Assembly (NCBI RefSeq): GCF_000026365.1
Contig: NC_012996.1
Span: 1,488,001 to 1,552,000, forward strand
Length of the DNA: 64,000 bases
From: Zygosaccharomyces rouxii
Taxonomy: Eukaryota; Ascomycota; Saccharomycetes; Saccharomycetales; Saccharomycetaceae
Direction of reading: 5' to 3'
This document shows positions 9,019 to 18,001 of this stretch, piece after piece. Under the pieces are notes generated by a model. That model was given only the letters and a program-made list of their open reading frames with translations, was not told the origin of the DNA and did not search any database. Numbering within the stretch: position 1 is the stretch's first letter; each line of letters opens with the position of its first letter. Both the position numbers and the translations under genes were made by a program.

Positions 9019-10153
9019 TTTCTATCGATATTAATCCTTGCAGATATACTAAAAGATTATTAGGAAAAGAACAACGCGTCAAAGTACCAGAGCACTTTAA
9101 TAGATGTGTGTATATATACGTATTTATTCTACAGCAAGTGAATGACCGCCAGGTTAGCCAAAGACCGATAGTTCCAGCCCCTCCCTTTTTGGATGACTAC
9201 GCAGTATTTGCAAGATCCCATAATGCATGGGCAAAACTCTCGAAGAACAGATGGAATTACCAAGGCCGATGTAACCGGGACAAAAACTCCGAAATTTTTT
9301 CGGAGCTTACTGCTTTGGGAAATTATTAGTAAGTCGGTGGATGTTGATTTGCAGACAATTTCTATGTGCAAGTTCTGATTACGAAATTTACATGAGCTTC
9401 TGGAAGTCTTGATATCATGCTTAGCGAGAGCTTAGGGTTTGAGTTGGGCCAAATGTAGGGTTAGACGTTCGACTCACATTAACTTTTCAATGATACCAAT
9501 ATCTAGGCGTTAAGGCAATACTGTTGTATTGGCTTAAGTAATTGGAACATTGAGACGGAACTGGAACCCATCTTGCAGCTTATGCAAAACAATGACGTTT
9601 TCAGAGCAATGAGGTTGTGTGAGTAGGAAGAATATCGTAAACTCTTGGCGTGTTTCTTTTTGTTTACTCTTTGTATGATAATACTCACCTTTTACGTTTT
9701 GAGCTACGCTTTACTGAACATAAGGTTTGGTGAACAAAACGTAAATATTGATGTTGACTACAGGAGAAACGAAAAAAGAGCCCGTTAAAAACTCTAGTCA
9801 TCAAGAAACTAAGGGAGGGGCTGATCAGCTTAACTGACCTCTAAAAGTATTCATTTTGTAGCGCTCATCGTAAGCGTAATAAAGGTTTAATTACCGTCAT
9901 TTCAATATTAACATGAATATCATCTTGAACGAAGAGGGAGCATTTGCTGACCTTGGGAACCGGAATACTGACTGGGGCTTTCAATCTCGTTTGGACAAGA
10001 GAACACATTATAGGCTGTAATTAAGGTAGCCGTTAACAACGAATAATTGTGTTGTCAATTGAAGTGTATCAATTTTTTGATCATTCTCATCTATTTTTTT
10101 TTATTCCCTTTAAAAGAGTTTTTAATTGATTAAGTTTGTTCACCGCTTCTACC
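9019..10153. promoter_or_regulatory. Divergent CCP1-VPS35 intergenic region (1.13 kb)
   Basis: No gene is supported; open frames here (9006-9329, 9129-9371, 9503-9688) resemble nothing and overlap each other. Visible features are a 19-nt inverted repeat at 9287-9305 and CCAAT-type pentamers (9496-9500 on plus; ATTGG at 9528-9532 and 9541-9545) that could serve Hap2/3/4/5 control of CCP1. A T-rich stretch precedes VPS35. Confidence 0.5.
9287..9305. repeat. Perfect inverted repeat CTCCGAAA-TTT-TTTCGGAG
   Basis: Eight-base arms (9287-9294 and 9298-9305) flank TTT, giving an everted CCG-N9-CGG pair. Such CCG/CGG pairs are typical targets of zinc-cluster (Zn2Cys6) regulators; a short terminator-like hairpin is the alternative. 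It lies about 270 bp upstream of CCP1. Confidence 0.6.
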
Positions 10154-12826
10154 ATGTCCTATTCTGAGACGTTAGAGCAGGCTCTCATTGTGGTGAGACA
10201 ACAAGCTGTTCTTATGCAGAGATGTATTCAGCAGCGTAAACTGATGGATGCATTAAAACACGCATCAATGATGCTGACAGAATTGAGAAAGCCAGATTTA
10301 TCCCCGAAACAGTATTACGAATTATACATCATGATATTCGATTCACTATCACTTCTATCGAGTTATTTGACTGATAATCATCCAAAACTTCATCATTTAG
10401 CAGATCTTTACGAGTTGGTTCAATATGCGGGCAATGTAGTTCCACGTCTCTACCTTATGATCACAGTGGGAACAAGTTATTTAAAATGTGCAGATTCACC
10501 TCGAGAAGAAATTCTAAAGGATATGATAGAGATGTGTCGAGGTGTTCAAAATCCAATGAGAGGTCTTTTCCTTAGGTATTACTTATCACAACGTACTAAA
10601 CAATTACTACCTGAAAATGCAATAGAATTCAATGCTAATTTTGTCATTACCAATTTTATTGAGATGAATAAATTATGGGTCCGTTTACAACATCAGGGAC
10701 CTCTTAGAGAAAGGGAACAGAGAACTAAGGAACGTAAGGAATTGCAAATTTTAATTGGATCTCAGTTAGTAAGGCTATCGCAAATTGTTGATGACAATCT
10801 AGTCATTTATAGGGATAACATATTACCAGTTATCTTAGAACAAGTGGTTCAATGTAGAGATGTGGTTTCTCAGGAATATTTACTAGATATTGTTTGTCAA
10901 GTTTTCCCAGATGAATTCCATTTATCAACGCTAGATTCACTGTTGGAATCTACTTTACACATGCATCCTGATGTTTCTATCAATAAAAATGTACTTACGT
11001 TAATCGATCGTCTGAATGGGTATATCGATAGGAAAGAGCAAGAACAAGAGACGGCACAAGTGGATTCAGATCTTTTCAAAGTTTTTTGGAATTACCTAAA
11101 GACATTGAACGAAGAAAGACCAGATTTATCACTGCAACAGTTTGTGCCTTTAATCGAAAGTATAATGGCTCTATCATTACGTTGGTATCCTGACAATTTG
11201 TCAAATCTTAACGCTCTTTACGGATTTACCGCTCAAAAATGCAAGGATTACGGTAAAGCAATACCACAGAGTGCAGAATACCTTTTCGTCAATTTATTAA
11301 TTTTACAAAATTTTGAATACGTTAAACGTTCCGCTGCCCTTTTCTACAACATCATATCACAATGCGAATCGTTTAGAGAGTTACTTTCCTTACAAAACGT
11401 GCCATTACAGAAAAGCATTATAAACACTATTCTTGATACGCTACTTTCAACTTCTACAGAAAATGGTGACGTGCTTGTCATTGATTCCAAGACAAATTTA
11501 GAAAATTTATTATCAGTAATGGAACCACTAATCAGATTTCGTGTGACCGCTACCACGAGGAGACCTTCCAATAGTGCGTTGGGATTAAGTGATGATCCAA
11601 CAGAAGATGAAGAAGGTAATGGTTCTTGGGTATTAGATCCATCTCAAGAAAAATTGGCCAAATTTTGTCATTTGGCCGTTCGGTCTTTGCCAAAGGAATC
11701 TAAGCAGTATCGTAACGTGGAAAATCAAGTGGAATATTTGCTTTTACTAAAGAATTGGTATTACAAAGGTGGTAAAAACATTAAATATACCTATCCAGCT
11801 ATTATTACCAATTTTTGGAAATTGATTAGAAAATCCCACCTTTTGAAATCAAGGCAAAAACTAACCAAAGAAACTGAAAATAACTATTCTAATATGATAA
11901 AGCAATTGTTCAAGTATGCATCTCGTTGCATTAACGATCTTTTCAACGTATGTGGGTCATCTGTGATCGATACCGTTTACAAACTAAACATCCAAAGTGC
12001 CTCCCTTGCGGACCAATTGTCACTAGGTGAAATTGCTTACGATTTTTTCTCACAAGCTTTCACCGTCTTTGAAGAGTCGCTGAGCGACTTGAACACTCAA
12101 TTTCAAGCTTTAGTCTACATGATGCAATCATTACAGAAGACCCGATCGTTGTATCAGGAAAATTACTACGATTCTCTAATTGTTAGATGTACACTGCATG
12201 GATCGAGACTCTTGAGGAAACAAGATCAATGTCGTGCAGTTTACCTGTGTTCCCATTTATGGTGGGCTACAGAAATTGCAGTCATTGGGGAAGAAGAAGG
12301 CACCACTACAGATTTCTACAGAGAGGGTAAACGTGTATTGGAGTGTTTGCAGAGGTCTCTGCGTGTAGCGGATTCCACCATGGACAATATTCAGAGTTGT
12401 CAATTAATGATAGAAATCTTAAATCGTTGCTTGTACTATTTCATTCATGGCGATGAGCATGATACCCACGTTAGTGTGAAATACATCAATGGTCTTATCG
12501 AGCTCATAAAGACAAATTTGAAATCATTGAAACTTGAAGAGCAAGTATCAGAGCAACAACAATCCGCTACAAGATTACAGGATCTACACATAGACGATCA
12601 GGATACTACAGAATTGCCTTCTAGGAAAAAATTTGTCATGGGACTTGATGGTACCTACATCGAAATTCCAAGGACGAACGGGACGCCGGCATCGATTTCT
12701 AACAAGCTAAATTCCGTGTACATTAACGAAATGATCCATATTCCGTTAGAGCACTTTGACAGGACCTGCGAATATATTGTCAATCAAAGGGAGATTGACG
12801 ACAGGTTTAAAGTAATCGTTGTATAA
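10154..12826 (+). CDS. VPS35: Retromer scaffold subunit Vps35
   Basis: Vps35 is the large alpha-solenoid core of retromer. With Vps26, Vps29 and the Vps5/Vps17 sorting nexins it retrieves cargo such as Vps10 from endosomes to the Golgi. I use the ATG at 10154 ([17 protein letters not shown]), giving 890 residues; the open frame extends six codons upstream only to a TTG and S. cerevisiae Vps35 begins at the equivalent Met. The N-terminal segment with [20 protein letters not shown] near residue 90, the Vps26-binding family signature, is intact, as are [15 protein letters not shown] and the C-terminal Vps29-binding solenoid ending in [10 protein letters not shown]. It is shorter than the 944 residues of S. 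cerevisiae because acidic mid-protein linkers are shorter. Confidence 0.97.
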   Translation: MSYSETLEQALIVVRQQAVLMQRCIQQRKLMDALKHASMMLTELRKPDLSPKQYYELYIMIFDSLSLLSSYLTDNHPKLHHLADLYELVQYAGNVVPRLYLMITVGTSYLKCADSPREEILKDMIEMCRGVQNPMRGLFLRYYLSQRTKQLLPENAIEFNANFVITNFIEMNKLWVRLQHQGPLREREQRTKERKELQILIGSQLVRLSQIVDDNLVIYRDNILPVILEQVVQCRDVVSQEYLLDIVCQVFPDEFHLSTLDSLLESTLHMHPDVSINKNVLTLIDRLNGYIDRKEQEQETAQVDSDLFKVFWNYLKTLNEERPDLSLQQFVPLIESIMALSLRWYPDNLSNLNALYGFTAQKCKDYGKAIPQSAEYLFVNLLILQNFEYVKRSAALFYNIISQCESFRELLSLQNVPLQKSIINTILDTLLSTSTENGDVLVIDSKTNLENLLSVMEPLIRFRVTATTRRPSNSALGLSDDPTEDEEGNGSWVLDPSQEKLAKFCHLAVRSLPKESKQYRNVENQVEYLLLLKNWYYKGGKNIKYTYPAIITNFWKLIRKSHLLKSRQKLTKETENNYSNMIKQLFKYASRCINDLFNVCGSSVIDTVYKLNIQSASLADQLSLGEIAYDFFSQAFTVFEESLSDLNTQFQALVYMMQSLQKTRSLYQENYYDSLIVRCTLHGSRLLRKQDQCRAVYLCSHLWWATEIAVIGEEEGTTTDFYREGKRVLECLQRSLRVADSTMDNIQSCQLMIEILNRCLYYFIHGDEHDTHVSVKYINGLIELIKTNLKSLKLEEQVSEQQQSATRLQDLHIDDQDTTELPSRKKFVMGLDGTYIEIPRTNGTPASISNKLNSVYINEMIHIPLEHFDRTCEYIVNQREIDDRFKVIVV

Positions 12827-13235
12827 AGAGGAGAACAAAAAAACAAGTGAGTGAATGAATGAGTGCTTCTATCATCATTATCATCATCATAACATTTGAA
12901 TCATGAATCATGACCACCGTGATCATCGAATACGTACTTCTTATCCTCTCGTCCTTTTACTCCGAACACAAATAGAATCTTGAAAAAACCCCTTACTTCT
13001 TTATAAGAAGTGTTGAAAAGATGTAAAACCAAAAACTGAGTCAACTCTATTTCCCCCACAATTAATTCGAAGAGGAGGGACCATTATCAGAAATCAATTG
13101 CGAAGGTTTTGATGAATTAGCAGGATAGGGATAATTCTTTTTCATTGATATACGATTACACTGACGAGTTTAAACCAAAATTTACTCTCATTCCACTGTT
13201 CCCTCCACACTTAATTCTGTCTGAACAATTAAAGG
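12827..13235 (+). promoter_or_regulatory. VPS35-FBP26 intergenic region (409 bp)
   Basis: No gene is visible. It contains a degenerate TCATCATTATCATCATCAT run near 12871-12890 and overlapping ATGAATCATGA-type repeats just after it, then the presumed FBP26 promoter. Nothing else stands out. Confidence 0.4.
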
Positions 13236-14588
13236 ATGGCATTCTATACAGTATCCAACGTTGAAAACCTGAGGGTTTGTGTCGTCATGGTTGGTCTTCC
13301 CGCTAGGGGTAAGTCCTTTATTGCTCAAAAGATCGTGAGGTATCTATCCTGGCTTTCCATTAAGGCGAAATGTTTTAATGTAGGTAATTACCGTCGCCAA
13401 TCTGGAAGTGGACACCCGAATGCAGAATTTTTTGATTTCAACAATACAGAGGCATTTGGAATTAGGCAAAAAGCTGCTGAACAAGCTGTTGCTGATATGA
13501 TGGCATGGTATGAAAGAGAAAATGGTGTAGTGGCGATCCTTGATGGTACCAATACTACAAGAGAAAGAAGAGATTGGATCTTAAAGATTTGTAGGGAGCA
13601 TGCCATTGAGCCAATGTTTTTAGAAAGTTGGTCTGATGACATGGACATGGTCCTAAGAAATATTAGCGATGTAAAAAAATCATCTCCCGATTACGAAGGT
13701 ATCGATCCTGAAGTGGCTACCAACGATTTCCTAAAGAGAATTTCGAAGTATGAAAAAGTTTACGAACCATTAGATCACGAGCTGGATAAAAATCTAACGT
13801 ACGTGAAGTTGATCAATGTGGCTCAGGAGGTGATCATTAATAGAATTCAAACCTATCTAGAGAGTCGTGTTGTTTTCTATGTGATGAACTTACACATTCG
13901 TCCTCGTTGCATATGGTTATCGCGCCATGGTGAGTCTCTCTATAACGTAGAGAAAAAAATTGGTGGTGATTCTTGGCTTTCTGAAAGAGGATTTAGGTAC
14001 AGCTATAAATTACCTGACTTGGTTAAGCAAAGTGCAGGTGATGCTGATCTAACGGTTTGGACATCTACTTTAATCAGAACTCAACAGACTGCTCAAGAAT
14101 TACCTTACAAACAATTGCATTGGAAAGCGTTAGACGAATTAGATGCAGGTGTATGCGATGGTATGACTTATGAAGAAATTGAAGAGAAGTACCCTGGTGA
14201 TTTCAAAGCTAGAGATGAAAACAAATACGAGTACAGATACCCTGGTGGTGAATCTTACCGTGATGTGGTGATTAGGCTAGAGCCTATCATCATGGAATTA
14301 GAACGTCAAGAAAACATTTTGATAGTAACACATCAGGCAGTACTACGGTGCATTTACGCATATTTCATGAATGTTCCTCAGGAGGAATCTCCATGGATGT
14401 CAATTCCGCTACACACTTTGATTAAATTGGAACCAAAGGCATACGGTACTAAAGTGACGAGAATTAAAGCTGACGTTCCCGCTGTCAGTACTTACAAGGA
14501 AAAGGGTACTTCTCAAGTTGGCGAATCAACCCAAGATGGTACTAAGTTCCGAAACATTTTACTCAACTTGCCAGAGTCAAGCAAATAG
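13236..14588 (+). CDS. FBP26: Fructose-2,6-bisphosphatase (6PF2K/FBPase-2 family)
   Basis: Fbp26 hydrolyses fructose-2,6-bisphosphate to fructose-6-phosphate, removing the main activator of glycolysis and inhibitor of gluconeogenesis. The 450-residue protein (452 in S. cerevisiae) has a 6-phosphofructo-2-kinase-like N-terminal domain with the P-loop GLPARGKS at residues 20-27, then a histidine-phosphatase domain. The latter has the phospho-acceptor motif RHGE (His231), ERGF, the RTQQTAQ stretch, ELDAGVCDGMTYEEIEEKYP and the second catalytic His in THQAVLRC near residue 366. The retained RHGE distinguishes it from Pfk26/Pfk27-type kinases, where this His is replaced. S. cerevisiae Fbp26 has almost no kinase activity and the same is likely here, but the P-loop is intact. 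Confidence 0.96.
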   Translation: MAFYTVSNVENLRVCVVMVGLPARGKSFIAQKIVRYLSWLSIKAKCFNVGNYRRQSGSGHPNAEFFDFNNTEAFGIRQKAAEQAVADMMAWYERENGVVAILDGTNTTRERRDWILKICREHAIEPMFLESWSDDMDMVLRNISDVKKSSPDYEGIDPEVATNDFLKRISKYEKVYEPLDHELDKNLTYVKLINVAQEVIINRIQTYLESRVVFYVMNLHIRPRCIWLSRHGESLYNVEKKIGGDSWLSERGFRYSYKLPDLVKQSAGDADLTVWTSTLIRTQQTAQELPYKQLHWKALDELDAGVCDGMTYEEIEEKYPGDFKARDENKYEYRYPGGESYRDVVIRLEPIIMELERQENILIVTHQAVLRCIYAYFMNVPQEESPWMSIPLHTLIKLEPKAYGTKVTRIKADVPAVSTYKEKGTSQVGESTQDGTKFRNILLNLPESSK

Positions 14589-14976
14589 TTTAGTATTCCG
14601 CATTTATATGTACCTTTCATTTCTTATTAACCACTTGATCATGTGTGATTTTCTTGTATGAGTACTTAGTTGTACGGCACCGATCGTGAGAAAAAAAAAA
14701 AAAAATCCACAGGGTTCATTTCATCGGGTAATGCCGTTAAGAGATGATTAGCAGGTGTATGAATTCGACTTCTGTAAATTTATACATCCAGATATATTGT
14801 TCAATATAAGACTCTGGGCTACTTCCTTTGATGGTTGCACTTTGACATATGGTACGCACTTGCAGCATCTGAAGCTTCTATACAGTCTTAAGGGGGGAAA
14901 TAAACACATAAGCTTTACGCATACATTCGAACGAGTTGAGTATAGGTTGTCTTGTCAACTTTTCGAGAGATAGGAT
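14589..14976 (+). promoter_or_regulatory. FBP26-SSY5 intergenic region (388 bp)
   Basis: No gene is seen. A poly-A run of about 15 begins near 14691. A frame in phase with SSY5 (14755-14973) begins at GTG, not ATG, and ends in TAG just before the SSY5 start, so it is not an N-terminal extension. Confidence 0.4.
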
Positions 14977-16998
14977 ATGGTTAGATTATTTGGATTGAGT
15001 AAAAAATCTTCTAAGAAGAGTAGTGATGATTCTGGTAATACTTCCTCAAGATCTGATGAAAATCGAGTTAACGCGGATAGTGAGTCAGATACAACTTCTG
15101 AAATAAGAATAAAGCATGGCAGTGGTAGCGGTGATTCCATATATGACGATGATTCTACTCATGAAGGGCCGTCGACTAGGTCTTCATCAGTTTTTTCGAA
15201 AGGTAGATATACACATGGTTCGTCCTCTATTAGTGCGAGGTCAAACAATGATGCTCAAGGTAGTATGGATAATGTAGGAAAACCGTTGAGAGTCATTGAT
15301 CACAAGAAGTTTTCCAGTTTAAATACAGTTTCTGAAGAAGATGCAAATGAATTGGATACGGGGGTGGAAGAAGGATCTGTACTAGCTTCTAGAGTCAGTT
15401 CTTCGAGAGTATTACGTTTAGAACAAGTGGAGAAAGAGTTGTTGAATTTAGAAGAGAGTCTAGTGGAGTTAATGGACGATATACATCAGAACGTCACCAA
15501 TATGTCGAAAGCGGTTATTGAGGCTATTGAATTCTTCAAGAAGTTTATGCCTAATTTTAGCGGCAAATTGCCCTTTAGAATATCTTTTGAGAGAAATTCC
15601 TCACTAAGGGCGATCACAAAGATGACTCTACATTTTTTGGATAATTTATTAGTCTCAGAAGTATTTGGTAATTCAAGATCAATTCTCATGAGAAGGTACA
15701 TGCAATTCCTGAAAAAGTTAAACATCTCCATGGATAGAGATCAAAATCCTCAAACTTTGCCATATATGACGAATTTCTGCATTGATGCAGATTGTAATTT
15801 GCCAAAAAGGGATAGTATAGGTAAAATCATTGAAGAATTTTCAACGCAAGATTCCTCTTTGATTGCAGATCAGGAAGGTGCATTCATTGCGCCCATTCTA
15901 AGAGGGTTATCTCGTAGATCTGCCATTCTAACGGTCATGTTTGGAGTACCTGAACCACACCAGAAACATTATGAGATTATCAACGCTCTTTATTCTTTGT
16001 TTCCGGATGTTCATTTCTTCTGTGTAAAGGATTATATTAAACCTTGCGCTGATGTAGCGGACGTTCCAGCAATGCCAATGGAATTTGAATTACCAAAGAC
16101 TTCCCTTGGAACTTCGTTTATTCCACCATACCGATTAGCGACTAACGTCTTTGAACCGCCAATTTCGATGTCATTATCAGCAGACCATAGTCTCAAGAGT
16201 ACCGGTACTCTAGGAGGCTATTTATTTCCACAAATTGAAAAAAACCACAAATTGTCTCAATTCGCCGGTGCTTCATTTGCCATTACTTGCTCACATGTCG
16301 TACTATCAGAGACCCATGACTATCCGCACGTATCAACACCTTCTAAAGTTCTACAAACCGCCTACAGGAATACTCTTTTGGAAGAAAATCACAGGTACCC
16401 ACAGGAATCTCAAGAGTCTAAAGCATTCCTGGAGGAAGTTGCTCGTGTAGAAGCTCATATGAAATGGCAGGATGAGAATAAATTTGGTCAAGTGGTTTGG
16501 GGGGAGAGATCTATTATTAATCATAAACTTTCAGATTTTGCAATTATTAAAGTGGATCAGAAATATAAATGCGAAAACTCTTTGGGGGCAGGCCTCACTA
16601 CGGTGCCAGATCCGACTTTAAGGTTTCGAAACATGTATGTCAAGGAGAAAATTCTCAAGTGTAAACCTGGTTTACAAGTGTTCAAAATTGGTGCTTCAAC
16701 AAATTATACTTCGGGGCAGATAAATGCCGCTAAGTTAGTATACTGGGCAGATGGTGCCTTGCAAAGTAGCGAATTTGTTGTCTCTTCACCATTACCACTA
16801 TTTGCCAGTGCAGGTGATTCAGGTTCCTGGATCCTTACTAAACTAGAGAATCAACCAGGTCTGGGCTGCGTTGGTATGCTGCACTCCTATGACGGTGAAC
16901 AAAAACAGTTTGGCCTTTTCACACCGATTGGCGACATCTTACAGAGGCTACATGCAGTTACAGGGGTACTATGGGACATTGACGTTGAAACTGATTAA
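14977..16998 (+). CDS. SSY5: Ssy5, signalling protease of the SPS amino-acid sensor
   Basis: Ssy5 is a chymotrypsin-like serine endoprotease of the plasma-membrane Ssy1-Ptr3-Ssy5 sensor. When external amino acids are detected its inhibitory prodomain is degraded and it clips the latent transcription factors Stp1 and Stp2, inducing permease genes. The protein has 673 residues (699 in S. cerevisiae). The Ser/Lys-rich N-terminus (MVRLFGLSKKSSKK) leads into the prodomain, which contains DQEGAFIAPILRG. The catalytic domain has His440 (ITCSHVV), Asp520 (KLSDFAII) and Ser615 (AGDSGSW). These equal residues 465, 545 and 640 of the S. cerevisiae enzyme with a constant offset of 25, so all missing length is in the prodomain. 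The C-terminus HSYDGEQKQFGLFTPIGDIL is highly conserved. Confidence 0.97.
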   Translation: MVRLFGLSKKSSKKSSDDSGNTSSRSDENRVNADSESDTTSEIRIKHGSGSGDSIYDDDSTHEGPSTRSSSVFSKGRYTHGSSSISARSNNDAQGSMDNVGKPLRVIDHKKFSSLNTVSEEDANELDTGVEEGSVLASRVSSSRVLRLEQVEKELLNLEESLVELMDDIHQNVTNMSKAVIEAIEFFKKFMPNFSGKLPFRISFERNSSLRAITKMTLHFLDNLLVSEVFGNSRSILMRRYMQFLKKLNISMDRDQNPQTLPYMTNFCIDADCNLPKRDSIGKIIEEFSTQDSSLIADQEGAFIAPILRGLSRRSAILTVMFGVPEPHQKHYEIINALYSLFPDVHFFCVKDYIKPCADVADVPAMPMEFELPKTSLGTSFIPPYRLATNVFEPPISMSLSADHSLKSTGTLGGYLFPQIEKNHKLSQFAGASFAITCSHVVLSETHDYPHVSTPSKVLQTAYRNTLLEENHRYPQESQESKAFLEEVARVEAHMKWQDENKFGQVVWGERSIINHKLSDFAIIKVDQKYKCENSLGAGLTTVPDPTLRFRNMYVKEKILKCKPGLQVFKIGASTNYTSGQINAAKLVYWADGALQSSEFVVSSPLPLFASAGDSGSWILTKLENQPGLGCVGMLHSYDGEQKQFGLFTPIGDILQRLHAVTGVLWDIDVETD

Positions 16999-18001
16999 GG
17001 TTGATTGATATGCACACACAATAAGTTTATGTTCCTCTTGTGGTAAAACACATTAGATTATCAAGAATTGAGAAGTAGTCGAGACACGGGGCTCAAGTTA
17101 AGATTGTGTTACACTAATAATGCTCGATGACACTATCGTTACCGTCATACCCATTAGAATATCGCCGTGATAAGAATAGATTGCGATAACTAAGGGTAGA
17201 AAATAAAGAAACAATGGTTCGGCTCAAATGAGATCAAACAAAGCTAATCTGCAATTATGTAGCAGGATAGAGAAGGCACATTGTGAGGCTGACTTTTCTT
17301 GCCTTACAGTTCCTCTCTTCTAAATTCGAGGCTCCTCCCACGTACCTCTCGATAGTAAACGCAAGGAATCGACAGATCAATTGTACTGACAATTATTACC
17401 CAATATCGACTATTAATTCCACGTAAGGCTAATGCTATTTAATTATTTTTCCTTTTATTTTAAAGTGACAGCTCGGTGTGTCGCCACAGAAGAAGAAGCA
17501 GGAAGGAACTTTTTCAAGGTAACAAGCTAAAACCCCACGAATGAAGGCAAGCCTCAAAAGCATTGCATGAAAAGTAGCCAAACAATACGTGTAATTAAAT
17601 TCAAGGAATAGGAAATAATCAAACGTAGGATCTACTAATCTTGACACTACAAGAGGTTTTTCTTACCGATAGTTTGGGTACAACCCCGCTCCACAATTCC
17701 GCAGACACGGGTACGCCAATGAGGTTGAGATTGGTATCGGTTTTCAGGTAGTACTATGGTAGCAATGACTTACACACTCCCATAGCTGAGACCTTTGCTG
17801 AAGACTACGCTTACCGATGATGCCTTTATAAATATCCGGAACGTTTGATGGGAGATTGATATTAGTTTTAGGATGTTGGGGGAAAAGAGGAATGATGGTT
17901 GACAGAAAGAAACTATAGACAATCTCTTTTATTATCAGAGTTAGATTTAAAAGGGAGCCTCCGTTTTCTTCCTTAATTAAATTTTATAGAAGGTAAGACA
18001 G
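16999..18001 (+). promoter_or_regulatory. SSY5-FAR1 intergenic region, FAR1 promoter (1.0 kb)
   Basis: No gene is supported. TATAAATA at 17827-17834, about 170 bp before the FAR1 start, is a good TATA box. I searched by eye for the pheromone response element TGAAACA on both strands and found no exact copy, which is unexpected for FAR1. Confidence 0.45.

Noticed and set aside
9006..9371. Open frames in the CCP1-VPS35 gap
   Set aside because: Overlapping frames on both strands without recognisable protein features; one overlaps the CCP1 start.
10136..10153. Upstream extension of VPS35 (similarly GTG/TTG extensions of SNU114, EBP2 and MRP49)
   Set aside because: These extensions begin at TTG or GTG. 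The conserved family N-termini start at the ATG chosen, and nuclear yeast genes normally use ATG.
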